Positions 26,207 to 34,447 of a stretch of 64,000 nucleotides of DNA are shown here, piece after piece. Position 1 is the stretch's first letter. Each line of letters opens with the position of its first letter. Below the pieces are notes generated by a model that did not search any database, was not told the DNA's origin, and saw only the letters and a program-made list of their open reading frames with translations. Source of the DNA: Salarchaeum japonicum_A (GTDB lineage Archaea > Halobacteriota > Halobacteria > Halobacteriales > Halobacteriaceae); NCBI RefSeq assembly GCF_049705945.1, contig NZ_JBNAMV010000004.1, positions 2,099,227-2,163,226 on the forward strand, written 5' to 3'. A program made the position numbers and the translations under genes.

Positions 26207-26677
26207 CTACCCCTCCTGTTCGACGCCCGCCTCGCCGTCCGCGTCGGCGTCGTCCACGATTTCTTCGTCGATGAACTCGTGAGCGTCTCGGAGGATGTCG
26301 CGCGGCCCGTCCTGCGTGATGGTGTTTATCGCCTGTTCGTAGTCTCGCCACTGGAGGTCCGAGTGTTCGCTCGACAGTTCTGCCGAGGCCTCGTAGGACT
26401 TCGCGATGAACAGGTGGACCGTCTTGTGGATGCGGTCTCCACCTGCCTCGAACACGTAGTCGTAGTCGTCGCGGAAGCCGTCGAGGAGTCTGAAGTCCTC
26501 GATACCGGCTTCCTCCTGGACCTCACGGATGGCCGTCTGCTGGAGTTCTTCGTCCCCCTCGACGCCGCCCTTGGGAAACTCCCAGTCGCCGGGGCGGCTC
26601 TTGAGGAGGAGGTATTCGCGCCGGTCTCGCGTATCCCGAAAGAGGATCGCACCGGCGCTGGTTGCTTCAACCGTCAT
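26207..26677 (-). CDS. NUDIX hydrolase (diadenosine tetraphosphatase-like)
   Basis: A 156-residue enzyme with a complete Nudix box at about 37-59 (GGVEGDE, then REVQEEAGI) and the WEFPKGG entry typical of bis(5'-nucleosyl)-tetraphosphatases. It would cleave Ap4A or a related dinucleotide. A C-terminal acidic tail (about 135-156) is unstructured. It is immediately followed by the DUF5787 gene, and divergent from the S10-like gene. Substrate by family only. Confidence 0.87.
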   Translation of the reverse strand: MTVEATSAGAILFRDTRDRREYLLLKSRPGDWEFPKGGVEGDEELQQTAIREVQEEAGIEDFRLLDGFRDDYDYVFEAGGDRIHKTVHLFIAKSYEASAELSSEHSDLQWRDYEQAINTITQDGPRDILRDAHEFIDEEIVDDADADGEAGVEQEG

Positions 26678-26756
26678 TACGTATTGTTACTGGACTCCGG
26701 GTTAAGTGAATGTCGGACCCGCGCGACCCGGTAGCACGCCAGCGCGAAGGCACACT

Positions 26757-26765
26757 ACTTTTTAC
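26757..26765 (+). promoter_or_regulatory. TATA-like element before the S10 paralogue
   Basis: ACTTTTTAC lies 38-46 nt before the ATG at 26803. If used, it gives a short leader of roughly 10-20 nt rather than a leaderless mRNA. Confidence 0.3.
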
Positions 26766-26802
26766 TGTGGACTGCATCGTACCGTATTACCCAGTTCCAG
26801 CC

Positions 26803-27138
26803 ATGACCTTCGTAACTAAGCTCACGTTCACGAGCGGGGACCGAGACACCCTCGAACGGGTCGTCCGGGACATCCGCGACAACGTACGACGAAAAGGCGC
26901 ACAGATCAAGGGCCCGCACTCCGACACCCCCGAGAACTTCTACGTCTCCCAGTACAAATCACTCGACGGCGACGAGTCCGATAAGTATAGCTCGTGGAAC
27001 TACACGGTCTACCAGCGCCGTCTCGAAATCCACGGCCACGACGACCTCGCTCGCCGCGTCATGGAACGCGACCTTCCTGCCAGCATCCGCATGGAAGCGG
27101 ACATCGAACGCGTCAAGACGGTCGGCTCCACGGCATAA
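26803..27138 (+). CDS. Ribosomal protein uS10-like paralogue
   Basis: A 111-residue protein of the uS10/mL48 family, with MTFVTKLTFTSGDRDTLERVV, GAQIKGPHSDTPENFYV, and a YTVYQRRLEIHGHDDLARRVM segment that matches the S10 fold. It differs from the canonical haloarchaeal S10, which sits with the elongation factor genes and begins differently, so it is probably a paralogue that may replace or supplement S10 or bind another RNA. The ATG at 26803 is chosen because the fold starts there. Confidence 0.75.
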   Translation: MTFVTKLTFTSGDRDTLERVVRDIRDNVRRKGAQIKGPHSDTPENFYVSQYKSLDGDESDKYSSWNYTVYQRRLEIHGHDDLARRVMERDLPASIRMEADIERVKTVGSTA

Positions 27139-27260
27139 TTCTCCGCGCTCTCCACCGCTCACTGAGGGCTGGCCTCGCCGATTCTCGATATTCCCCGATA
27201 GCGCGCGGAAAACAGCTGTGTGCGGACGCCACACCCCGATACGGGACGACTGCCGTTCCG

Positions 27261-28634
27261 CTAGATTTCTGCGACGACTTCGTCCCAGACCATGTGACAC
27301 GAGTCGTTCTGCCAGCCGCGCTCGCCGGTGAACCCGCGAACCTCGATGGAGGCGACGTTGCGGCCGCGTTTGAGCGGTCGAGACTGCGTGACCGACTCGC
27401 CGGACTCGGGATGGACGAATCTGACGAGCGCCGCGCTCTCCTGCCAGTCGAACTCGACGCTCGTCGTTACCCAGGTCTCGTATCCAACGCCCTGATGGAC
27501 CTGTGAGAGCCCGTTCGCGTCGTCTACTACCCATTGGGGATTGTTGGTGGCGAACCCGATTTCGACTTCGCCCCGTTCGTTTAGCAGTCGGATTCCGCCG
27601 CCCCAGCTCGCGTCGCTTTCCTGCCAGGCGTACGCGAAGCGACCGAGTTGTCGTGTCTCGGGAAGGGCGGCCGTCGCGATGCGAGTCACGTTACTGCTGG
27701 CGGACATGAGCGCGCTGTATGTGTCGCGGTAGGCGACTGCGTCCGTCCGCGTCCATCGGTCGTCGTCGACCTGCCAGGCGCTCAGGTTCTCCTCGAACCC
27801 ATCGTGGAAGTGCGTCTCGCGGTTCGAGGTTGTCGTCGTCTCCGTCTCGGTCGGCTGTTCTCGCCCTTCGGTGAGCGTCGTAATCTTCCACGCGCCGTCG
27901 TGCGTGCGGAGTTCGAACGTCACCCACGTCGTTCGCGGGTCGGAACTCCCGTCCTCGTAGATGATTCGTAGTCGAGCGTAGACGACCGCGTCCGTCTCAC
28001 TCTCACTCGCCACCTCCATTTCGAGGATGTCTATGTCGTTGCTCTCGACGTTCTGTCGGACGTTCTCTCGGAGCGATGAGTCGGGGTGGATGACGCTCCG
28101 GGCGAGTTGGGCGTCGTCTTGTCGGTTCGCTCGCGCGAACGTCTGAATCGTCCGCCGCGGGTCGCCGTCGGGATAGGTCGTAAGCGATGTCGTTCGCGTC
28201 GAGGTAGTCGTGGGAACGTTCCGGCCCTGTTCTATCTGCCAGACCTTCCACTCGCCATTGTACTTTCGCAGTTCGAAGGTGTACGTTGCCGTATTCGATT
28301 CGCTACTCCCGCTCTCCGAGGTGACTGTCGCAGTGACGTAGGCTCCGTCCGCGGATTGACGGGCCACGTTCGCGTCCGTCACCGTAATCGTCGCCGATTC
28401 CACGGTGGACGTGCTTATCGAACCGCTCATCGGCGACTCGGGGTGAATCATCTGCGTCACGAGGTCGATGTCGTTCTCACGGTACCCCCTGGCAAGCGTC
28501 TGAATCGCCTCCGTCGGGCCGCTACTGTTACTTCCGGTCAGTTGTTCACTACAGCCAGCGAGCGCGCCGGCGGTCGCGAGACCTGCGGCCGCCTTGACGA
28601 ACTGTCGTCTGTCCGTCCCGGGTTCTCGTTGCAT
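27261..28634 (-). CDS. Tat-exported lipoprotein with two NTF2-like repeats and a beta-rich C-terminal domain
   Basis: A 457-residue secreted lipoprotein. A twin-arginine signal (DRRQFVKAAAG) leads to a lipobox with Cys28 (ALAGC). Two copies of an NTF2-like domain follow at about 40-138 and 160-258; they share IQT-x-AR, IHP and TFELR segments, each ending in E-x-GR. A Thr-rich linker comes next, then a beta-rich C-terminal domain (about 275-457) resembling a concanavalin-like module. Function unknown; possibly binds a glycan or hydrophobic ligand outside the cell. Base composition is lower in parts (35 of 60 bases G+C at 27541-27600) than in flanking genes. Confidence 0.8.
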   Translation of the reverse strand: MQREPGTDRRQFVKAAAGLATAGALAGCSEQLTGSNSSGPTEAIQTLARGYRENDIDLVTQMIHPESPMSGSISTSTVESATITVTDANVARQSADGAYVTATVTSESGSSESNTATYTFELRKYNGEWKVWQIEQGRNVPTTTSTRTTSLTTYPDGDPRRTIQTFARANRQDDAQLARSVIHPDSSLRENVRQNVESNDIDILEMEVASESETDAVVYARLRIIYEDGSSDPRTTWVTFELRTHDGAWKITTLTEGREQPTETETTTTSNRETHFHDGFEENLSAWQVDDDRWTRTDAVAYRDTYSALMSASSNVTRIATAALPETRQLGRFAYAWQESDASWGGGIRLLNERGEVEIGFATNNPQWVVDDANGLSQVHQGVGYETWVTTSVEFDWQESAALVRFVHPESGESVTQSRPLKRGRNVASIEVRGFTGERGWQNDSCHMVWDEVVAEI

Positions 28635-28736
28635 ACGCAGTCCCATCTACAAACCTACAAAAAGACACCGGTGGTGGCGAACCGACCGGTACGAGAGTCC
28701 TCTTCGATACCCGCGAGACCCGAAGAAAGAAGCGCG

Positions 28737-29135
28737 TTAGAAGGCGTCCGCTTCCGCCGTGATGTCCGCGTGGAGTTCCTCGCGGAGGGCGGAGTGGACG
28801 TGACAGATGTCTTCGCCGCGCGCGACGATGTCGTCGAGGTCGTCGTCGGGAACGTCGGATTCGACCTTGATGTGGAAGCGGATAGCTTCGAGGTCGTCGT
28901 CGTCGTCGAGGTCGGCTTCGGCACCGATTTCGACCTTGCCGAGGTCGTCGTAGCCGCGCTGCTGGCCGCCGACGCGGAACGCCGGGATGTAGCAGGACGC
29001 GTAGTCCGCGACGAGGGTGGCGTTGGGGTCAGGGCCTTCCTCGCCGGTGGCGTCGACGGTGAGTTCGAAGTCGCCGATTCGCGAGCGCGTGACGAAGCCC
29101 TCCTCGGACGTGCTGGTGATGTCGATGTCCGTCAT
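28737..29135 (-). CDS. OsmC family protein (peroxide-reducing)
   Basis: A 132-residue OsmC/Ohr-fold protein with both catalytic cysteines: one in VADYASCYIPAF and one in GEDICHVHSAL. Members reduce organic hydroperoxides or act in sulfur-compound stress. ATG 29135 is chosen because the family starts with the TDIDITSTSEEGF strand; the frame continues upstream without family similarity. Same strand as the metal-dependent hydrolase gene, 76 nt apart. Confidence 0.87.
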   Translation of the reverse strand: MTDIDITSTSEEGFVTRSRIGDFELTVDATGEEGPDPNATLVADYASCYIPAFRVGGQQRGYDDLGKVEIGAEADLDDDDDLEAIRFHIKVESDVPDDDLDDIVARGEDICHVHSALREELHADITAEADAF

Positions 29136-29211
29136 TGCGTTCGAGTGGTCGCCCGGAAAATAGGTAAGCGTTGTCCCTTCGGTACGCGCGGCCTCCACTC
29201 GCGGGCGGCCC

Positions 29212-29922
29212 CTACAGGGTGAAGGTCTCGTCGCCGTCGAGTACGTGTACGTCGGCGTCGCTCCCGGTGGCTTTGACCTCCCGCACGAAGTCGTCAGTGT
29301 CGATTTCGATGGGCGGGAAGGTGTCGTAGTGCATCGGGAACGCGTGGTCGACGTTCAGCCAGTCGACGGCGACGGCGGCCTGCCAGGGACCCATGGTGAA
29401 GTGGTCGCCGGCGGGGACGGCCGCGGCGTCGGGTTCGAGGAAGGGCGCGATGACGTCCTTCATCTCGGAGTGGAGGCTGGTGTCGCCGGCGTGGTAGAAC
29501 GTCGTGGAGTCCTCGTCCGAGACCTGCGTGGGTTTCGTGTCCGAAATCACGAACCCAGCGGGCATTCCGCCCGAGGCGCCGTAGTCGGTGTCGATGCCGT
29601 TCGAGTGGTCGGCGCGCACCATCGTGACGAAGGCGTCACCGGCCTCGAACGTGCCGCCGAGGTTCATGCCGGTGCCGTCCTCGACGCCGTACTGGTCCGT
29701 GAGATAACTGATGATTTCGGGCGTCGAGACGAACTGCGCGCCGCGGAAGCGGTCCGCGTCCGCGATGTGGTCCGCGTGCCCGTGCGTGACGAGAACGTAG
29801 TCGGGGTCGAGCTCCTCCGGGTCGGTGTCCGTCTTCGGGTTGTCGAAGAACGGGTCGATGAGGATGCTCGTGTCGCCGACTTCGACGCCCCAGGTCGCGT
29901 GGCCGTACCAGGTGAGTTCCAT
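29212..29922 (-). CDS. Metallo-beta-lactamase-fold hydrolase (UPF0173 type)
   Basis: A 236-residue MBL-superfamily hydrolase. The metal motif THGHADH (His47, His49, Asp51, His52) and a later HAGDTSLHSEM and HYDTFPPIEID are present. Length and motifs match the UPF0173 metal-dependent hydrolase family. Substrate unknown. ATG 29922 is chosen because the first strand MELTWYGHATW begins there. Divergent from the fumarylacetoacetate-hydrolase-family gene, with about 100 nt between starts. Confidence 0.88.
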   Translation of the reverse strand: MELTWYGHATWGVEVGDTSILIDPFFDNPKTDTDPEELDPDYVLVTHGHADHIADADRFRGAQFVSTPEIISYLTDQYGVEDGTGMNLGGTFEAGDAFVTMVRADHSNGIDTDYGASGGMPAGFVISDTKPTQVSDEDSTTFYHAGDTSLHSEMKDVIAPFLEPDAAAVPAGDHFTMGPWQAAVAVDWLNVDHAFPMHYDTFPPIEIDTDDFVREVKATGSDADVHVLDGDETFTL

Positions 29923-30021
29923 TGCGAGTGGAAGTACGGACGTGCCGCCCATAAATCGTACCGCCGACTCGCGGTCCGCCGTTTCCACAACCCTTACGCC
30001 CCGCGTCTCGAACGCGTACGT

Positions 30022-30750
30022 ATGCATCACGTTCGATTCCGCGACCCCGCGGGTGCAGTTCGAGACGGCGAGTACCACGGCGACGAAGTGTCATTCGGCG
30101 GCCGTACCTACGACATCGAGGACGTGGAACTCCTCCCGCCGACCGACCCGTCGAAGGTCGTGTGCGTCGGCCGGAACTACGCGAAGCACGCCGAGGAGCG
30201 CGGCGAGGATGTTCCCGACCGCCCGCTTCTCTTCCTGAAGCCGCCAAACGCCGTCACCGGCCCCGGTGCGACCGTCACGCTCCCCGAGGGGAAGTACTGC
30301 GAGCACGAGGCCGAACTCGCGGTCGTCATCGGCGAGCAGGCGAAGAACGTCGACGCCGCGGACGCCGAGGAGTACATCGCGGGCTACACGGTCGCGGACG
30401 ACGTGTCGAACCGCGACGACCAGGACGAGGAGAAGAACTGGGTGCGCGGGAAGGCGTTCGACGGCGCGTGCCCGCTCGGCCCCGTGCTCGCCGACCCCGA
30501 ACACCTCCCCGAGGACGCGTCGATTTCGCTCCGCGTGAACGGCGAAACGCGACAGGACTCCAGTATCGAGCACTTCATCTTCGAGATTCCGGAACTCATC
30601 GAGGAAATCACGAGCTACCTCACGCTCGAACCCGGCGACGTGGTCATCACGGGCACGCCCGAGGGCGTGAACGAACTCACCGACGGCGACCGCGTCGAGG
30701 TCGAAATCGAGGGCGTCGGCACCCTCGAACACACCGTCGAGCGCGCCTAG
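30022..30750 (+). CDS. Fumarylacetoacetate hydrolase family protein
   Basis: A 242-residue FAH-fold enzyme, with the signature VCVGRNYAKHAEE, FLKPPNAVTG, the metal-binding Glu cluster in EHEAELAVVIG and the C-terminal GDVVITGTPEGV. It could be an acylpyruvase, oxaloacetate decarboxylase or 2-oxohept-3-ene-dioate hydratase/isomerase-like enzyme; the family alone does not decide. It ends in CTAG at 30747-30750, shared with the stop of the opposing membrane-protein gene. Confidence 0.88.
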   Translation: MHHVRFRDPAGAVRDGEYHGDEVSFGGRTYDIEDVELLPPTDPSKVVCVGRNYAKHAEERGEDVPDRPLLFLKPPNAVTGPGATVTLPEGKYCEHEAELAVVIGEQAKNVDAADAEEYIAGYTVADDVSNRDDQDEEKNWVRGKAFDGACPLGPVLADPEHLPEDASISLRVNGETRQDSSIEHFIFEIPELIEEITSYLTLEPGDVVITGTPEGVNELTDGDRVEVEIEGVGTLEHTVERA

Positions 30751-31115
30751 ATTCCGGGGACGCCGAACGCGTCGAACTCGTTCGGGAACACGCCGAAGGT
30801 TTCTGCGAACGCGAGCACGACGACCAGCGTGACCCACGCGACGAGCGTGATGAGCGCGGCGTTCACCCAGCCGCCGGGGTAGCGCGTCTTCACGACCCAG
30901 AGGTAGGAGAGGAAGACGAGAATCGGGCCGAGGAGGGGAACCCACCCGAAGAAGAACGCGACGATTGTCCAGACGATTGCGCCGACGAGCGCGGTGACGA
31001 CGGCGTGGCTGTAGTCGTCGACGCCGGCGACGATTCGCCCGCCGGCGTAGATGCCGAACCCGCCGACGAGGAGACTGACGACGAACAGGACGAGACCGCT
31101 CGTGATGTCTACCAT
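30747..31115 (-). CDS. Four-span haloarchaeal membrane protein
   Basis: A 122-residue hydrophobic protein with about four transmembrane helices (around 5-25, 38-58, 60-78 and 84-105) and a short acidic tail (NEFDAFGVPGI). No catalytic motif is visible and I do not recognise a characterised family. Directly upstream on the same strand, 25 nt away, is another membrane protein gene; they may be co-transcribed. Confidence 0.75.
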   Translation of the reverse strand: MVDITSGLVLFVVSLLVGGFGIYAGGRIVAGVDDYSHAVVTALVGAIVWTIVAFFFGWVPLLGPILVFLSYLWVVKTRYPGGWVNAALITLVAWVTLVVVLAFAETFGVFPNEFDAFGVPGI

Positions 31116-31140
31116 GACGGGAAAAACGAACGCCGGCTAC

Positions 31141-31596
31141 TTAAACGAGGTTGCCGGCGAGCGCGGCGGCGTCGAGCAGGAGAAGGACACCGACTAGGGC
31201 GGCGCCGAGGAGGAACGGTCGCGCGTTCTCTGCGGGCGTCCGGACCTTCTCGGAGTCCGTCGCGTCCTTCAGCCGGGAGACGCCGACCTCGACGAGACCG
31301 GTGAGGACGAACCAGAGGACGAGCATCGTGAGCACGAGGTGGCTGTTCGGGTCGTCCGGGAACCGGCTCGTGTAGTCGAGAACGACCCAGAGGCCGAGGC
31401 CGGAGAGGAGCATCAGCGCGCTCGACAGACGGTTGAGAACGCCGAGCTTGCCCGCGAGGGCGGCGAGAACGCCGGGTGAGGCGTCGCCGGAGCGGCCGAG
31501 CGGGACGACTGCGTACGCCGCGAACAGGACGCTGCCCGTCCAGAGCGACGCGAACACCAGGTGGAACGCGTACAAGGCTGTCTCGGTGAGTGCCAT
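31141..31596 (-). CDS. Membrane protein, CopD-like family
   Basis: A 151-residue protein with four predicted helices. The N-terminal TALYAFHLVFASLWTGSVLFAAY resembles CopD/DUF2269-type integral membrane proteins, where His and aromatic residues near the first helix may bind metal or haem. The assignment is by general look only. ATG 31596 is chosen because the first hydrophobic helix starts within ten residues. Divergent from hisC, with about 107 nt between starts. Confidence 0.65.
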   Translation of the reverse strand: MALTETALYAFHLVFASLWTGSVLFAAYAVVPLGRSGDASPGVLAALAGKLGVLNRLSSALMLLSGLGLWVVLDYTSRFPDDPNSHLVLTMLVLWFVLTGLVEVGVSRLKDATDSEKVRTPAENARPFLLGAALVGVLLLLDAAALAGNLV

Positions 31597-31703
31597 ACCC
31601 ATCCTGGGGACGGCGGCGACTTGAAACCCGCCGGGACTCGCTCAGTCGGCGAGGACGACTGGCTGTAGGGAGGCTTAAGGCCGCCCGGGCGCTCGGTCCA
31701 CCC

Positions 31704-32777
31704 ATGCAACCACGGGACCTCTCCGACCACGTCGAGTACCAGGCGGGTCGGGGAATCGAGGAGGTCGCGCGCGAACTCGGCCGCGACCCCTCGGAGTTCG
31801 TGAAACTCGCGTCGAACGAGAACATGTTCGGCCCCAGTCCGCTCGGCGCCGACGCGATACGGGAGACTGCGAGCGACGCCCACCACTACCCGACCGCGGA
31901 CCACGCCGACCTCGTCGCGCGACTCGCCGACGACTGGGCGGTCGAGGACGACCAGGTGTGGCTGGCGAACGGCGGGGACGGCGCGCTCGACTACCTCGCA
32001 CGCGCCACCCTCGAACCCGAGGACGGCGTTCTCGTCCCCGACCCCGGCTTCTCCTACTACGGGATGACCGCGCGCTTCCACCACGGCACCGTCGCGACGT
32101 ATCCCGTCGAGCGTGACGACGGCTTCTCCCTCACCGCAGACGCCGTCCTCGACGCCTACGACGGCGAGCGCATCGTCTTCCTCACCAGCCCCCACAACCC
32201 CAGCGGCGGCCGGTTCACGCTGGACGCCGTCACCGAAATCGCCGACGAAACCCGGGAGAACACGCTCGTCGTCGTGGACGAAGCGTACGGCGAATTCACG
32301 GACGCGCCGAGCGCAATCGACCTCGTGCGCGAACGCGACGACGTGGCCGTTCTCCGCACGTTCTCGAAGGCCTACGGGCTCGCGGGCCTCCGCCTCGGGT
32401 ACGCGGTCGTTCCCGAGGACTGGGCCGAAGCGTACCGGCGCGTGAACACGCCGTTCGCCGCGAACCTCGTCGCCTGTCGCGCCGGACTGGCGGCGCTTGA
32501 CGACGACGCGCACGTCGACCGTACGGTCGAGACAGCGGAGTGGGCGCGCGAGTACATGACCGAGAACATCGACGCCCGCGTGTTCGAGAGCCACGGGAAC
32601 TTCGTGTTGGTCAACGTCGGGGACGCCGCGGCGGTGGCCGAGGCGCTGAAGCACCGCGGCGTCATCGTCCGCGACTGCACGAGCTTCGGCCTCGACGACT
32701 GCATCCGCATCACGTGCGGCACCACGGAGGAGACGAAGACCGCCGTTGCGGAACTGAACGAGGTGCTCGACTCGTGA
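31704..32777 (+). CDS. hisC: Histidinol-phosphate aminotransferase
   Basis: A 357-residue class I/II PLP-dependent aminotransferase that converts imidazole-acetol phosphate to histidinol phosphate in histidine biosynthesis. Family marks are KLASNENMFGPSP, SPHNPSGG, the VDEAYGEF motif and the PLP lysine Lys222 in FSKAYGLAGLRLGY. Length is normal. Its stop TGA overlaps the GTG start of the next gene (GTGA at 32774-32777), making hisC, AK6 and the CDP-alcohol transferase one coupled operon. Confidence 0.93.
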   Translation: MQPRDLSDHVEYQAGRGIEEVARELGRDPSEFVKLASNENMFGPSPLGADAIRETASDAHHYPTADHADLVARLADDWAVEDDQVWLANGGDGALDYLARATLEPEDGVLVPDPGFSYYGMTARFHHGTVATYPVERDDGFSLTADAVLDAYDGERIVFLTSPHNPSGGRFTLDAVTEIADETRENTLVVVDEAYGEFTDAPSAIDLVRERDDVAVLRTFSKAYGLAGLRLGYAVVPEDWAEAYRRVNTPFAANLVACRAGLAALDDDAHVDRTVETAEWAREYMTENIDARVFESHGNFVLVNVGDAAAVAEALKHRGVIVRDCTSFGLDDCIRITCGTTEETKTAVAELNEVLDS

Positions 32778-33280
32778 GAGTTGCCGTCACCGGCACACCC
32801 GGAACCGGGAAGACCACGGTGACCGACCTCGTGGACACCGACCTCGACGTGATTCACCTGAACGACGAAATCCGCGAACGCGACCTCTACACCGAACGCG
32901 ACGAGGAGCGCGACAGCCTCGTCGTGGACGTGGACGCCGCGCGCGACTGGCTGGACGGCCGCGACGACATCATCGTGGAGAGCCACCTCGCGCACTACTT
33001 CGACGCGGACCGCTGCATCGTCCTGCGGTGTCACCCGCGCGAACTCGACCAGCGGCTCAGGGAGCGCGGCGAACCCGAACCGAAAGCCCGGGAGAACGCC
33101 GAATCCGAGGCCCTGGACGTGATTCTCGCGGAGGCCGTCGAGGAGTTCGGCGCGGACAGCGTGTACGAGATAGACACGTCGAACCGCTCGCCCGAGGAGG
33201 TCGCGGACGACGTGGAAGCGGTGCTCGCGGGCGAGCGCGACCCGAGCGCGGGCGACCTCGACTTCACCGACTACCTATGA
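32774..33280 (+). CDS. Adenylate kinase family protein (AK6/Fap7 type)
   Basis: A 168-residue P-loop kinase with GTPGTGKTT at 7-15, a VESHLAHYF middle strand and ECHPRELDQRLR-type lid helices (RCHPRELDQRL). Archaeal and eukaryotic Fap7/AK6 proteins act in the last steps of small-subunit rRNA maturation as well as phosphotransfer. The start is GTG at 32774, which overlaps the hisC stop; no ATG is available in this frame before the P-loop. Its own TGA overlaps the next ATG. Confidence 0.88.
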   Translation: MRVAVTGTPGTGKTTVTDLVDTDLDVIHLNDEIRERDLYTERDEERDSLVVDVDAARDWLDGRDDIIVESHLAHYFDADRCIVLRCHPRELDQRLRERGEPEPKARENAESEALDVILAEAVEEFGADSVYEIDTSNRSPEEVADDVEAVLAGERDPSAGDLDFTDYL

Positions 33281-33885
33281 CGCTCGACCAGTACCGCTCG
33301 CTCGCGTCGCGCATCCTCCGCCCGTTCGTCAGGCTCTCGGTTAGACTGAATCTCACGCCCGACGCCATCAGCGTCGCCGCGTTCGCGCTCGCCGTCATCG
33401 CCGCGGGCGCGTTCTACGAGGCCGGCGCCGGCCCCGACTGGTGGTACGGCGTCGGCGCCGTGCTCGTCCTGCTCAACGGCATGCTCGACCTGCTCGACGG
33501 CGCGGTCGCACGCGAACTCGACACGGACAGCCCCGCCGGCGACCTCCTTGACCACGTCCTCGACCGCTACGCCGACATCGTCATCATCGCCGGACTCGCC
33601 GCCGGAATCGACCAGCACGCGCTCGGGTTCGCGGCCGTCACGGGCGTCCTGATGACGTCCTACCTCGGCACGCAGACCGAAGCCGTCGGCCTCGAACGCC
33701 AGTACGGCGGCCTGCTCGGACGCGCCGACCGCCTCGCGCTCGTCTGCCTCACCGGCGGCATCTCCGTCGTCGTTCCCGTCGTCGCCGACGTGAGCGTCGT
33801 CGCGTGGCTGCTCGGCCTGTTCGCCGTCGTCGGCCACCTCACCGCCTTCCAGCGGTTCTTCGGCGCGTGGCGCGACCTCCAGTAA
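33277..33885 (+). CDS. CDP-alcohol phosphatidyltransferase family protein
   Basis: A 202-residue integral membrane enzyme with about six helices. The CDP-alcohol motif is complete in DLLDGAVARELDTDSPAGDLLDHVLDR, giving DG-x2-AR-x8-G-x3-D-x3-D. It links a CDP-lipid (CDP-archaeol in archaea) to an alcohol such as glycerol phosphate, inositol phosphate or serine, in polar lipid synthesis. The acceptor cannot be told from the motif. The start overlaps the AK6 stop (ATGA at 33277-33280). Confidence 0.9.
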   Translation: MTLDQYRSLASRILRPFVRLSVRLNLTPDAISVAAFALAVIAAGAFYEAGAGPDWWYGVGAVLVLLNGMLDLLDGAVARELDTDSPAGDLLDHVLDRYADIVIIAGLAAGIDQHALGFAAVTGVLMTSYLGTQTEAVGLERQYGGLLGRADRLALVCLTGGISVVVPVVADVSVVAWLLGLFAVVGHLTAFQRFFGAWRDLQ

Positions 33886-33928
33886 CCCGCGGCGTGCCTT
33901 TTAAGCCGCTCCCGGAGCTAGATTCTCT

Positions 33929-34447
33929 ATGGTTCAATGCGAGATGTGTGGCGCGGAGACCGCGTCCCCCAAGACCATCAAGGTCGAGGGCGCGGAACTC
34001 GACGTCTGTGACGACTGCGCCGACTTCGGCACCGAAGTGAAGACCCAGTCGTCGTCCTCCACGTCCACCAAGTACTCCACGTCCTCCAGCAGTTCCGGCG
34101 ACTCCAGTAGCACCGGCGGTTCCTCCGGCGGGTCGTCGAACACTCGCCGCCACGACATGTTCGACGAGATGGAGGAGGTGGCCGCGGACTACGACGACCG
34201 CATTCGAAACGCCCGCGAGTCAGCCGGCCTCAGCCAGGAGGAACTCGCGAAGGAAATCAGCGAGAAAGCCAGCCTCGTCCGCAAACTCGAACGCGGCGCG
34301 ATGCTCCCGAGCGACAGCGTCCAGAAGAAACTGGAGAAGTACCTCTCCATCACGCTCACCGAATCCTCGAGCGGCGACGACGACTGGGAGTCCGAGAGCG
34401 GCGGGGACGGCCTCACCCTCGGCGACATGGTCAAACGAAAGGACTAA
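33929..34447 (+). CDS. Archaeal multiprotein bridging factor aMBF1
   Basis: A 172-residue protein: an N-terminal zinc ribbon (Cys5, Cys8 in MVQCEMCGAE, then a CDDC pair near 30-33), a Ser/Thr/Gly-rich flexible linker (about 40-75) and a classical helix-turn-helix (about 85-150, SQEELAKEISEKASLVRKLE). aMBF1 is a basal-transcription-associated factor, also found on archaeal ribosomes. The linker is longer and more Ser-rich than in other archaea, which is common in haloarchaea. Ends in CTAA shared with the opposing gene. Confidence 0.93.
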   Translation: MVQCEMCGAETASPKTIKVEGAELDVCDDCADFGTEVKTQSSSSTSTKYSTSSSSSGDSSSTGGSSGGSSNTRRHDMFDEMEEVAADYDDRIRNARESAGLSQEELAKEISEKASLVRKLERGAMLPSDSVQKKLEKYLSITLTESSSGDDDWESESGGDGLTLGDMVKRKD

